From: Parasponia andersonii
Lineage: Eukaryota; Streptophyta; Magnoliopsida; Rosales; Cannabaceae
Direction of reading: 5' to 3'
DNA length: 64,000 bases
Assembly: GCA_002914805.1 (NCBI GenBank)
Contig: JXTB01000018.1
Coordinates: 860,675 to 924,674, forward strand
The notes below the pieces were generated by a model. It was not told the origin of the DNA. It saw only the letters and a list, made by a program, of their open reading frames with translations, and did no database searches. The position numbers and the translations under genes were made by a program. Positions within the stretch are counted from its first letter, which is position 1, and every line of letters begins with the position of its first letter. Shown here one piece after another: positions 1 to 11,990 of the stretch.

Positions 1-600
1 ATCAAAAACACGTCGAAATACCATCGAATATCATTGAACTGTCATCGAAAAACAGTCGAACTAATATCGAAAGTTTAGAGCAGCCTTATTTTCTATTTTA
101 AAATGTCATCGAAAATATATCGAAATTTCAGCACTATTCATCGAAACCTCATCGAAATAAAATCGAAACACAGTCGAAATAACATAGAAAGTTTATTTTA
201 CCTATTTTAAAATATCATCGAAAAGGTATCGAAATTTCGACTCTGTAAATCGAAATACCATCGAAAACACGTCGAAAAACCATCGAAAACACATCGAATA
301 TCATCGAACTGTCGTCGAAAAATAGTCGAACTAACATCGAAAATTTAGAGTAGCCTTATTTTCTATTTTAAAATGTCATCAAAAATGTATCGAAATTTCA
401 GCACTCTTCATCGAAACCTCATCAAAATAAAATCGAAACACAGTCGAAATAACATCGAAAGTTTATTTTACCTATTTTAAAATATCATCGAAAAGGTATC
501 GAAATTTCGACTCTGTAAATCGAAACACAGTCGAAATACCATCGAAAACACGTCGAAATACCATCGAATATTATCGAACTGCACGTGATTTTCCGGTACT
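1..600. repeat. TCGAAA-rich satellite-like array with a 270-bp higher-order period
   Basis: The stretch consists of short words of the type NNNATCGAAA, spaced about 10-20 bases apart. A longer unit sits on top of this: the block that begins gtttattttacctatttt and carries the palindrome TCGAAATTTCGA occurs at about 191 and again at about 461, and the block ending in tcagcactnttcatcg occurs near 100-150 and again near 370-420. The higher-order period is therefore 270 bp, with a little over two units visible. The array probably continues upstream of the window. No coding potential is seen. It may be a local minisatellite or an internal tandem region of a transposon. Confidence 0.8.
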
Positions 601-1140
601 ATTTTCAGCCATACTCATTGAAATATGATCAAAAATTTAGACCAGTTAATCGAAAATACATCGAAAAAATGTCGGAATGAAGTCAAAATTTTCTAAATCG
701 TCTTCTACTACAAATGCCCTAAATTCAAAAGAAAATAAAACCCTCAATCATATTTTGCTTACCTTCTTTTGGGGACTCATTTTTCTCAATGTAATCCTAA
801 ACAGTGAGAGAGATTTACGATAGACGGCACGACGAGTTTTCGTCTTCCTCGATTAACGACACGATGGGTTCTTAGCTCTTCAAAGAAGGAAACGAAAGAG
901 AGAGTTGGAGAGAGAGAGAGAGAAATAAGGAGTTTCTGAGGGAAGAAGCATATTTTCTCTTAGGTATTAGTTAGAGTATTTTAGTCCGCAAACATATTTT
1001 TCAAATATTTTTTAACTTGTGCATATGGGCTAAAATAAGGGTATTACGGAGCATATTTAACCTAATTTGTCAGACAATACGAAGTGATCTAAAAATGAAT
1101 TATGTAATTTCAAATTTTGAATAATTGTGTTATCAAATCG
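601..1140. other. Non-coding, GA-rich stretch
   Basis: No gene is seen. Degenerate tcgaaa words fade out by about 690. A purine-rich segment with a short (GA)n run lies at about 890-930. It resembles the 5' leader of a plant gene, but no open frame follows. Confidence 0.4.
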
Positions 1141-1149
1141 ATAGTGTTC

Positions 1150-1480
1150 TTACGCTCACCTAATTTCATCGAGGCTCGCCAATATTTGTGATCACAGGTA
1201 GGATGGCAATAATTATATTCTCGTGCTTTCATCAAGTAGCAGGATAGAATCATGTTCCCGTGTTTTTGTCAAGTAGTAGGATAGAGTCATATTCCTGTAC
1301 TTTTGTTAGCCAGTAAGATAAAGGTGTTTACTCACACAGTCCGCTCATTAGAGATGTATTCACGGAGTGACTCGTATAATCTACTCATTAGTGGCTACTT
1401 CAAAAGCACTAAGTCTAATTTTATACGTTTTCGTTGAGACTCAAACCTTTAACAAACCTTATAGAAGTGAAGGATCCATG
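1150..1480 (-). mobile_element. tRNA-derived SINE, older copy
   Basis: Read on the minus strand, a pol III B-box-like motif (GGTTTGAGTCTC, complement of 1436-1447) is followed by a body that matches the SINE at 39235-39580. Shared body parts include the cacagtccgctcatta and ggagtgactcgtataatctac segments (about 1336-1388). The tRNA-like head is badly decayed, with no clear A box. The tail has about three degenerate 40-nt units around gtagcaggatagaatca (1195-1320). I infer an old retrotransposed copy from the shared body and box order; no target duplication was resolved. Confidence 0.55.
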
Positions 1481-3423
1481 TAAATGCCACCAAAATTCAT
1501 TACGACTAATTGAAACAACAAAATTAAACAAATATTGATACATTGCCAGCGCAAATTTTGTTTTCCGACACATATTGAACGAGTCTAGTATGTTAGGCAA
1601 GGTATGGTCCCACTTTAATTTAGGTTTTTGACTAAGGCATCAAGTTCTCATCTCCAATTTTAATTGCACATCCTTTGAGAATAATCCAACATCTTTTTAT
1701 GTTGGAAAAAAAAATTGAATTATACGGTTCAAAAGTTACATGTATACGAGCACCCTACTAAAATTTTAGCTAGGTTGGGAAATTTAGCATCCCGATGTTT
1801 AGACCAATTGTAAACTATATACCAACTCATGCTTAACAACTGATGTAGTGCATGTAGGCAGGAGTGATGATTAAAGTAAATAGATAAATAAAACTGTTAG
1901 CTTTATAGTGACAAATAGATAATAAATAGTTTTGAAAACAATACATAGTAATACTATGCACCATCACTAGGTTTTTAACCAATAAGTGCCACCCATCTCT
2001 CTTCACCAACTTGCTCCCATCTTATTAATTTCTAGTAAGAAAATATCAACCACAGTTAAAATTGTTATCTTTATTACCAATTGAGTTAAATTTCCAAAAT
2101 TTTTTGTTCATGAGAATTCCGAGGTTTAACACTTTTAATTCCGTTTCTCTTTTTTTTTTTTTGTGGGTAAATATTTAACAGAAGTGGATTCTCACACGCA
2201 AACTAGAGTATGTGTATGTCAATATCGCAACAAAGGACAAAAAAAAGGACAATAATTCGAGCTTCTTGAAGATTTAGAACCCCATACTCTCATAGTGCAT
2301 CATATAAATATGTGTTCTACTCTTCTTCAGACTACTTGCTTGGTTTCTTCTTCTCAATATGTATATGGCATATATTTACTGGAAATCTCATAGATCGTCG
2401 ATGAGTCTTCAAATGGCATTATGGCAGCTTACAATGTAGAAGGTTCGTAGGTGTACAGCAGCTGAAAATTTTCGGATTATTTTGGTATAGAACTCGAATC
2501 CTATTATAAAAATTTAAAAATAATTTTTATATAGAAAATTAATAGAATAAAATAGTTTATTTTACTAATTTTTTCTATGAAAGTTGTTTCCAGATTTAAA
2601 GAATATGATTCAAATTCTATATTAAACATGTTTATAATTTCCTAGACCATCTCATATATATTGTTATTATTACTTGATTTGAAAATTCTATGTTCAAATT
2701 ACTCCGACTGCTTTTACTATTTTCCACTTCTACTGTACTATATTATGCTATGAGCTAGAATTTTCATGGTGAGTAGCACCATGAATAATATTTTAACAAT
2801 CTTATCTTTTTGGCCTTATTCATTATCTTTTTAATGCAGTTGCTTTCATTAGGTAAATATTATTTCTAATCCGTCCTTTCATTTATTTTTTTTTATTTTT
2901 TATTTGAGTTGCACCTTATGGACGTAATTAAACGGGTCCAAGTCGGACTCGTTCTAGTAGAGAGGTTTGGCAAGACTTGTAGGATTTTCCTTTTGTTTTT
3001 GTGTTTATATTACCAATTGATTGACATATCAACATTCCAAATATGAATGTCGACCACTGAACCTAGACGCAATCTTGGCCAAGAGGGGGACCCAAAAAAG
3101 TGTTGGTTCTCGTTCTACATGACTTGGCTAAACGGCAAAACCTACCATTTAAAAGGACGATTTTTTTAGGTCCAGTTCGGAATTGTTGTCTAGATTCAAT
3201 GAACCTTGTTTCATTTCATGTTATCTCTTTTTTTTTTTTTTGACTTTCAGGACTCAATTTTGTGGTGCTGGTTAATGGTAGATACCAAACCCAACCTTAA
3301 TGGCGACTGGAATGCCAACTCGTTACGCGTAAAACGACACCACCTCTTCATCTGTCCAGGTTCAATGAATCTCACCACTTCTCGGATTCTGGGTTCTACA
3401 TGCCACCCATACATGAGGATGAT

Positions 3424-3425
<2 letters not shown>

Positions 3426-3456
<31 letters not shown>
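3426..3456. repeat. (GAT)n microsatellite
   Basis: About ten consecutive GAT/ATG triplets. A minus-strand reading yields a poly-histidine run with no gene around it. Confidence 0.9.
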
Positions 3457-4203
3457 TGATAAACATAAATTTTGGTTAAACCAACCAACCAACAACGAAT
3501 TGGGAGTTTTTGAGAAATTATTTGTGTAGAACTTGTATTTTCTTTCTTTTTTTTGATAAATAAAACTCGTATTTTCTAATCCATTCATAATGGGTAATTC
3601 GGGGAGGATAAATGCTACACCCATTCGGGGAGGATAAATGCTACAAATGAAAATTTTAGAACAAAAATATGAGTCTTATTATATAAAAACAGTTCTGACG
3701 AGACAAAGTATGAAATTATACGAGACTCATCACATTTTTTATTGTTATAAAAAATGCCTATCCATACAAGAGTATACAAGAGCTTTACGCTCCGTTTGGA
3801 ATTTAAATTTTAGAGGAAGAAAATGGACCAAATTCATTTTCTTATTTTCGGTTTTAAAAAATAAATGAGGGGAAAAATTCAAAGAAAAATTTTGAGAATA
3901 TATAATACTTACAAAAATATTGAGAAAGATATTATCCAAAAAAAAAATTAGAAAGATAAAAAAATTTTTAAAAAATTATAGAATTTTGGGACAATAATTT
4001 CCTCTTTTTTTTTTCTTTTTGTTTTCCTCCACTATGTTCTTTTTCTCAGCGAAACCTATCATGGAAGAAATGAAATTAATTCTAAATTTTAGATTTACAT
4101 TTACACATTGTAATTTTACAGTATATTATGAATATTTTAGGTGAGATTTGAAACGAATTTTAATGTTAATTTAGCATGAGAAATAGTATCATTACCAGAA
4201 AGA

Positions 4204-4242
<39 letters not shown>

Positions 4243-4700
4243 CATGAGAAATAGTAAATGTTTGTCAATGTGACATTAAAAATTGGTGTGCTTATACCTA
4301 ATTGATATAAAAGTATGTCATTGGAATTTACCAATGACATTTATTAATTCCTCAAAGGTCATTCAAACTCTCGTGAATTTGACCTTTGAGGAATCCTAAT
4401 AGTCATCAGTAAGATATCAATAGACCGCAAGACGACCTCGACATTTCTTCGAATTCAAGTAAAATAGCTGTAGTCCTCCATTTCAAGTTTTTATTTAATG
4501 TTCTTTTTAGGTCAACAAGCTCAAGAATTTGACTCTCAAAAAAAAAAAAAAAAAAAAAGTGAAAACCCACAATAATTGACCATTTCCTTTCAACGAGGAA
4601 ATGGACGTTATCGGTGAAATGGTATTTTATTCTACATTTCATGAGCTGTTAAGGAAAGCGACCACATTTTTTTTTTCCTTTTTCTTCCATCCGCTATTTA

Positions 4701-4827
4701 CCATAATTTTAGTGCTACCAACTGGGAAGATCCCAGTCAATTTTAATTTTAGTGCTACCAACTGGGAAGATCCCAGTCAATTTTAATTTTAGTGCTACCA
4801 ACTGGGAAGATTCCAGTCAATTTTAAT
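4701..4827. repeat. Three tandem 40-bp units, each with a hairpin core
   Basis: The unit beginning agtgctaccaactgggaaga starts at 4711, 4751 and 4791, an exact 40-bp period. Each unit contains an inverted repeat: ACTGGGA, a 3-base loop, then TCCCAGT. The third copy has one mismatch in the right arm (ttccagt). Confidence 0.9.
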
Positions 4828-5052
4828 AGGTAAAATAAAATAACATCAATAGTTTTTTTTTTTTCTTGGAGAAATTCTATGATTAGGTACACAACAAATA
4901 ATAATATACCAATAATAAAAGAAGGCTTCAATTCTTATGTTGCATATACCTCTAACGATATACCTATTTCAATATCCAATTAAAAGGAAAAGGCAACAAA
5001 AATTACGACCAATGCTCGTTATTCTTAGCCATCAACTTCCTCTTCCAAAACT

Positions 5053-5085
<33 letters not shown>

Positions 5086-5355
5086 GCAATAATTATTGAG
5101 TCAAAAAATATCATAGATGAAAAATGAATATTAAGTTCGATTGTTTGAGCACAAAAATAAAGAAGGATTCACTTTTAGTATTAAGTTGAACTATTATCAT
5201 TTTTTTTAACCGAGATCAAATCATCATTTTTTAACCTCATATTTCGCCTATAATTTTGACAAGAGTCTACTTAATTTGACTAAAATCGAATATCTGCATT
5301 TTTTTTTGGCATTCAGAAAAAACAAAAAAGGGGGACCAATTATATCAATACTTAC

Positions 5356-5359
<4 letters not shown>

Positions 5360-5396
<37 letters not shown>
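5360..5396. repeat. (AT)n microsatellite
   Basis: Uninterrupted AT dinucleotides in non-coding DNA. Confidence 0.9.
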
Positions 5397-5398
<2 letters not shown>

Positions 5399-5960
5399 TG
5401 AGAAAGTGGAGGAAATTTTTAGTTCTTCAATAATACATTTTCTTTTGGTGAATATGTTATAATTCGTCTCATTTTCACTATCAGCTTTAAAACTATGTAC
5501 GGTCAAGAAACAAAGTGTTCCTTTTTATGTATCACTTTTTATAAGGATAAATTATTTTTATCTTTATATTCAGCTTATATCTTTTAGATCGATAGTATTT
5601 ATACTTATTATCTAGAATAACAAAGTCACACCATTAGATCTTGTTAATAGTAACAAAGTTGTCCATTCTCACACATTTATAAGTCTCCAAAAAAAAAAAA
5701 AAAAAAACCCAGTCATAAGGAATGAATTTGTTATAATTAATGATCCCTTGTTCTCTGTCACAATTCATACAAGACAAAATTTCCAAAATATTAACTACTA
5801 AAATAGAAATAAATAAATAAATGGGCATTGCCTAAAATACAAAGTTTCATGCGTGAATGACGCAACATCCATGCAACACATACATAGTCATAAGAATAAT
5901 TAATAATAATAAAAAAAATTTACTCAAAATGATAATAATAATAAAAAGGGAGAAACTGTA

Positions 5961-6060
5961 GTGACGTGGCATATTTGGGGGGCTCCACTCGTTCGGCTAC
6001 AGTTTTCTCCTCCACCTATAAGTAATCCCCCTTCTCCGACATGACGACTCCCCCTTAAAA
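5961..6060 (+). promoter_or_regulatory. Core promoter of the GGCT2-like gene
   Basis: A TGACGTGGC motif (about 5962-5970, an ACGT-core bZIP-type site) lies roughly 50 bp upstream of a TATA-like CTATAAGTA (6016-6024). A purine-rich leader follows. The untranslated first exon probably starts near 6045-6060 and ends at the donor GTGAGT at 6329. The assignment rests on position and motif only. Confidence 0.45.
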
Positions 6061-6942
6061 CCAGAGAGCTTTAGAGAGAGAAAATAAAGACGGTGAAGGC
6101 AGAGAAAACAGGAGAGAGACCCAAAAAAAAAAAAGAAAAAATTTAATCCTGAAAATTGAGGCTAAACCCTAATCGCGTTTAGCTTCCTCTCTTTGTTTCT
6201 CTCCTTATCGTCGTTGGTTTTTTCGTAATTTCATTTTATTATTCTCTCTCGTTCAGATCACAAAAGGGATTTTTCCGGCGCTTTCTCTCGTATCTTCATT
6301 TATTCCGGGAAAAATCTTCGATTTCGTGGTGAGTATTCGGTCTAATAATGATAATTTTTTTGGTTGATATTTTTATATTTTATTATTATCAGTATTGTTA
6401 TTATTTTTTTCGGTTTTGTGTATCATGGATTTTACATTTATGGCGTGAATCTAGACAATGCTGGTGCATTTCTCTCTCAGGCATTGCGATCTGTATTATC
6501 TGTTTGGTTACTGAGAAAATGAGTTTAAGGAAAATCCTTAAAAGAGAAAAAAAAAAAAAAAAAAAAGTTTTCTGATATTATGTACTCGTCCTTAATTTTT
6601 TATTTTTATGGAAGATTTAGTTCTTTTCCTCCCAAAGTTGTGCACTTTCTTTACTTGATTTTTAGGTTTCTTTTTGGGGAAAAAAATCGAAACTCATATG
6701 ACAGTATATTAATTGGCCAGGTGAATGTGCTGCTATCTAATAGATTTGAGTTTTATTGCCTGGCTGGGATTTGGATGTTCCTATTTTGGGTTTGAAGTTG
6801 TGATTAGTAAATGCTGGCACTTAATTTATTATTAGGGATATTATCCCTTCGGTGGGGGATTTTAGTGAAACTCTGAAGATTTATTTTGTTTATGTTTGAT
6901 TATATTTGCTAATAAATGTAAATTTTCAGGGTTCTTGCAATC

Positions 6943-8714
6943 ATGGTTTTCTGGGTTTTTGGATATGGTTCACTTGTATGGAACCCTGGATTTGATTATG
7001 ATGAGAAAGTGGTAGGCTTCATCAAGGATTACAGGCGTGTATTTGATCTTGGTAAGTTTCTTTTCTGGCATGGATTAAGACTTGATACAATAAGTTATCA
7101 TAAATCCCTCTTTATGACACCATTTTTGCTCTCTTCATTTACCATTACAGCATGCATCGATCATAGAGGTACTCCTGAACATCCGGCAAGAACTTGCACG
7201 CTGGAGGAAAAAGAAGGAGCTATTTGCGTGAGTATTTGTACTGATTAATTTGTTAATGCAAAACATCTTTTGTCTAGTGATGAACATAATGAACTTCACT
7301 TGTTGATCAAGTAGGTAGCTTCCATTTGCATATTAAAGACTTTTTCCTGTATGGATCATTGTTCATTCTTTCTGACTTTTGGATTCTTTATAGTGGGGAG
7401 CTGCTTATTGCATCCGTGGAGGCCCTGAAAGGGAAAGAAAAGCGATGGAGGTATGTCCTTTAAGAGAATTTAGTGATCTAGTTGTTGGTAAACACTTCAT
7501 TGGTTAGGTTTAAAAGAAAAATAAAATAAAGTAAACATTTGGTGGCTGGTGAATAAGATAATGTTACTTGCTATTAAGAATGAATATAGGACAAGAGATG
7601 GAGATCACATTGTTGATGCCTTGATGTGTTATTTGGGTGTTAAATCTCTGATTAAATGTCTATTTCACCCTGTTTCTGCATGGATGCCAAGGTCATTTGT
7701 ATTTTTCTCAAATTAAATATCTTTTTAATTCTTTTTTGTAGTATTTGGAACGACGAGAATGCGAATATGATTCAAAAACCCTTGTGGACTTTTACAAGGT
7801 GTGGCGGGGTTTTGATTTTCTTTGAAAGTTGAATTTGAGCAAGAACTTCGGTTTGACTTTTTTGGGGTGTATGTTTATTGTAACCAGGACGAAGACTCCT
7901 TGCAGCCTACTTTGACAGGAGTTATAGTGTAAGTTTTTCTGTTTTCATACTTTCTCTGCTTTGCGTCTAATGCAAACATTACACGTAGAATTAATGTAAA
8001 TCATGAACTATATTTATATATATATATATATGAAAGCACATTTATTTCTGTTATTCTTTTCACAAATATTGTTCTTTGAATTTGCAGTTTCACATCCACT
8101 CCTGACAAAGTATCGAACAAGTACTACCTGGGGCCTGCTCCATTGGAGGAAATGGCAAGGTAGAATTATTCTTACATTCTTTTATCTTTGCTTTGGTGGT
8201 TACCTTGTTACGTTCTGGTCGAATAATTATCATTTACGTCCTTTAATCTCTCAAATACATTTCCAGGCAAATCGCAACTGCCAATGGCCCATGTGGGAAC
8301 AATAGAGACTATCTTTTCCTCCTAGAAAGGGCGATGTTTGATATTGGTGAGTTTTGTCTTTCCACATCATTGACAAGTACATTTGTTTAAGACGTTCTTT
8401 CTTAGAACTGTGCATGAAACGCACCAATTACCTGCCTTTCCTTGCCATATTTCCCAGTATTTACAAGTCCACGACACGTACTTATTGCTTTATACAGACT
8501 AATAAGTTAGCCATTTTAATCTTGAACAGGCCATGATGATGACTACGTGATAGAGCTTGCAAACGAAGTGAGGAAGGAACTTGGAATTGTTGGGAAAGGA
8601 GTTTTGAAGGAGAAGAAGTTGGTGGGGCCACCCCACATCTCAGTCCCACACAAATCCAAGATTCCTGCTTTGCAACTGCATCCACTTCCGGAAGCCATTG
8701 CCATGGACTCATGA
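6943..8714 (+). CDS. GGCT2: ChaC-type gamma-glutamylcyclotransferase (GGCT2;1/2;2-like)
   Basis: Family role: cytosolic cleavage of glutathione (and other gamma-glutamyl peptides) to 5-oxoproline and Cys-Gly. Coding exons: 6943-7051, 7151-7227, 7394-7450, 7742-7798, 7888-7928, 8088-8159, 8267-8346 and 8530-8714. They total 678 nt and 225 aa, all with GT-AG introns and frame kept. The N-terminus is [13 protein letters not shown], with the substrate-loop motif YGSL at residues 8-11. [17 protein letters not shown] follows, and the likely catalytic Glu is Glu87 in YLERRE (82-87). The YLGPAP and NRDYLFLLE segments are typical of ChaC proteins. The start is the first ATG after an upstream leader intron (6329-6929). 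The C-terminal tail of about 30 residues after the ChaC core is proline- and histidine-rich. It is closest in my memory to Arabidopsis GGCT2;1/GGCT2;2; which one is not resolved. Confidence 0.93.
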
Positions 8715-11011
8715 CTGAAAAATCGAACACTAGAAAGAAACTGACGGAGGCCATTATGCAACGTTTCTTTCAACTCCGGGTTGATCTAGCATACAAGAGA
8801 GCTTTTTCCTAATTGTTTTTCTTTTGTTATCCTAACAAATGCAACCCTTTAACCTAATGTGGATTTAGGTTTGAGACTTTGAGTGCCGCATAAGTACCTT
8901 ACCGAAAGGAATGAGTGGTTAACCATAATTTTTTTTCCCCTCTTTTGTTGTTTTACACACCATACTTGTAGTGGATTTTAGTAATGGCGAATCTAGATTA
9001 TGAGACTCAAATGACAATGTTTTATGTTTCAGTTTCATTTGCTTGAATTTACGGTTACGACTATTCATTGTTCTGTTGTTATTTTCTTATGCATAGGTAG
9101 CTAATAGTTCTGTATAAATAGTCTCTGAAAAATGTAGTTTAACTCATAGGCTAATATACTTTGAATCACAACGGAGTAAATGTTGGTTTCATCTCTCGCA
9201 GCTCTCAGAGGCTAGGTTTTCTATTTTTACTGGTCGCACATGTTAAAAGCCTGAATTTGGATATCACAAGTAGACAGAGAGCTGGAGCAAAAAAAAAAAA
9301 GTGGACAGAAAGAAACCATCATATTATTATTAGGCATGCGTCACAATGGAATACGTGGCCTTACTCGCCGAATGTGAACTCTAAATAGGGAAAGGCTTGC
9401 TCAATTTTCTCTTAGTTTTGTAATGACATGCATATGTACAAACAAATTTTCTTGAAAGATTATAGCCTGATTTAAATTTCAACTAATCGAGTTTTACTAC
9501 TATGTCCTAAATTCTAATAGAAGAGTGTGCCCCAGAAATAAATCAGTAATTTTTACTTATTAACGCCAGTACTCGTATCCTTTTAGATATCTTTCGGATA
9601 ACGACCGACGTCTAGTTGCAAGAGTAGCTCTCACATTTCGAATAACAAATGACAAGATGGACATAGATGGCTCTTAAGAATGGTCCCAAAAAAATCTCGA
9701 CTTTTGGTTTTTGTGCGATTGTTTTGAGCAGTTTATGCAAATGAAAACAAAACTATATCCTCCTGCTCCATAGGAAAAAGGAAAGAAAAAAGAGGATAAA
9801 GTGAAGCAACTAGTGGTCTAAGTTGTACCAGCATGTACCCATATCAAGCCTAAAATGAGAGAAACCATAAATGATGGAAGCTCAATGTAGTCGGCCAATT
9901 GATATCACTACTACATAATTTAGGCCATATACTCCCAAAGCGTTGCCATACATGAAAGCCCCACGAGTAGGAGAGAATTCGAGTCTATAATGCATATGAA
10001 TTACAAGGTGGACGTCCTCTCTTAGTATTTAAGGTTTTAGTGGTTAAGTAACCAAATATTATTTTTATTCAAGCAACAAAAAAAAAAAAAAAGAACCAAA
10101 TATTACTTTTGAGAAACATAAATAAAGAATTAAAATTAGCTTTTATATACCCTAATGATCACAACTTCTGGCAGCTAAACTTCTCCTTTCTGGCTAGAAT
10201 TGATTTGGGTGGAGGCAAATAACAAACTGAATATGTTTGCTGAAAAGAAGAAAGGGTACAAATTAGAGAAAAAATAACTACTGCAAATAAAATAATTAGT
10301 TGGGTCTAATAAGTGGTACTCGTTTACTTTTTTTTGCATATAAAATTTTGTTTTGTTTTTTCTTTTCGTTTTTGGTTTTAAAAAAAAAAATGAGAGCTAA
10401 CCATGAAATAGACTTGAAACACTGTCCAATTCATACATTCAATCAAAGGGATTTAAACTCGGTAGGAGTTGTTTTGGTTCAAATGACATATTTTAGGACC
10501 CTTATTTTTTTTTTTATTATAGCAAAATGACTGAATTCTGGACCTATTTTAACTAAATTTTTGTATTTCAAATGCGGTAGGAAAATACATGGTATAATTG
10601 TATATATCAAGTATAAAATGTATTATATCTAGTATAAAAACTAATATGTTTAGTACATAAATTAAAGCTGATATATATTAAGTGTAAAATATATTTTATC
10701 TGCCATTTAGCTACGAAAAGAGAAAAACAACATTTATTAAACTGAAGTGCAAAAAGGGGAAAAGATGCAAATATTCTGTTTTCTTAAGTATATTATCTTA
10801 AATATCCATTTTCTATTTTCATTCTACAAAAGCCCACTTTCATATCCGTTTTGACAGAAATATTTACCACAAGTATTTGTTCATGAAATATATATCACAG
10901 ATATACATATAAATATATGTATATTTTATGAATAAAGATTATACCTAAAAATCGATATACATTTCAAAATGTATATTATATATATTAATTTACACTACAT
11001 AGTAAACTATA

Positions 11012-11166
11012 AGTAAAAATTTATGTCCTAGATGTATACCATACATACATACCCAAACCATGGATATTTTTTAAATAGAATAGAGGAAAAGTAAAAATTT
11101 ATGTCAGTAGATGTATACCATACACACATACCCAAACCATGGATATTTTTTAAATAGAATAGAGAA
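11012..11166. repeat. 79-bp tandem duplication
   Basis: The segments beginning agtaaaaatttatgtc at 11012 and 11090 run in parallel through acccaaaccatggatatttt (tggatat at 11061 and 11140), with a few changes. This is a recent local duplication in non-coding DNA. Confidence 0.85.
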
Positions 11167-11504
11167 AATTGTATTTGTGAAATATAAGGCACAAAATAAA
11201 TACTTAGTGTAACACTAATATAGTTTCTAACACTTTTACCAAAAAAAATATTAAACAAAATACCAAAAATATGGTGGGTTAGTTTTTTTTTTTTTAATTT
11301 TTGTACCGCTTTGTTTAGAAAAATACAACTTTTAAAAAAGTTTTTAGAAAAATATTATTTTTAAAAATGGTTACTAGTTGTCAGTTATATACCTATAATA
11401 CCATTGGTTACTACTCACCCATAGAGTCTAATTTTCTAAAATAAATTAGCTGAATACCACTTTTTTCCTCATTAATTAAATCTATCACCATACCATTTTT
11501 TCAA

Positions 11505-11615
11505 ATGAATTCTTGACGATTTTGATAGATTCTTGATGTCAATGGTAATCTTGACAAATTCTTGATTGATTCTTGATAGATTCTTGATGAATTCTTGACA
11601 GATTCTTGACTATTT
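11505..11615. repeat. Degenerate gattcttga short tandem repeat
   Basis: The word gattcttga or aattcttga recurs at roughly 10-25 base spacing. Similar words recur at 32.2-33.6 kb, so this may be a fragment of the same repeat family. Confidence 0.6.
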
Positions 11616-11719
11616 TCCTCTTAAAAGTGGTAGATACTAACAGTTGTGGTAAATTTAGTTAAGCATTTGAAAACATGGTAAATGTCTACTTAACCCAATT
11701 TTCTAATCTAAATACCCTG

Positions 11720-11873
11720 CCTTTTATGGGCTTGATCTGTTGCTTAGGCCCGTATACATACCATGGCTGGCCCGTTCCAATTATTTAGCCCAAAACGATA
11801 CAGCCCAAAGTCGTAAACAAATTTTAAAAAAGGAACATCTTGTTGCTCAAGTCAGGTCAGGTCAGGTCAGGGG
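11720..11873 (+). promoter_or_regulatory. PBA1 promoter with site II-type motifs and (GTCAG)n
   Basis: Several TGGGCY-type elements on both strands lie within 100 bp: TGGGCT near 11727, GGCCC near 11748 and 11769, and AGCCCA near 11788 and 11803. Such clusters are typical of plant housekeeping genes, including ribosomal and proteasome genes. Four GTCAG copies follow at about 11851-11870. The leader just before the ATG holds CTAGGGTTT, a telobox-like sequence (reverse of AAACCCTA). Confidence 0.6.
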
Positions 11874-11990
11874 CCTAAACAAAAACCCCAATCTTCGTTC
11901 CCAATCGGCTCAGACTCTGCAAATTTTCACTGCTCCATAGTCCATACAAATACAATCACTCTGAGAGGTCGAGTTCTAGGGTTTGGAAAA

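Larger units (their letters stand above)
1481..5950. other. AT-rich intergenic region, no gene seen
   Basis: No open frame resembles a protein. The stretch contains poly-A/T runs (for example 4208-4240), a (GAT)n run at 3426-3456, (AAT)n at about 5054-5085 and (AT)n at about 5360-5396. The only structured feature is the triple repeat at 4701-4827. Apparent short ORFs are low-complexity readings of these runs. Confidence 0.6.
8715..11700. other. Intergenic region between GGCT2 and PBA1
   Basis: The first roughly 400 bases are probably the GGCT2 3' UTR. No further gene is seen. A 79-bp direct duplication lies at 11012-11166. At 11505-11615 there is a cluster of degenerate gattcttga words. AT-rich sequence resembling the foldback at 57885 occurs near 11300-11400. 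Confidence 0.5.

Noticed and set aside
3247-3624. Minus-strand frame with a poly-histidine run
   Set aside because: The histidines are the (GAT)n microsatellite read backwards; the rest has no family features.
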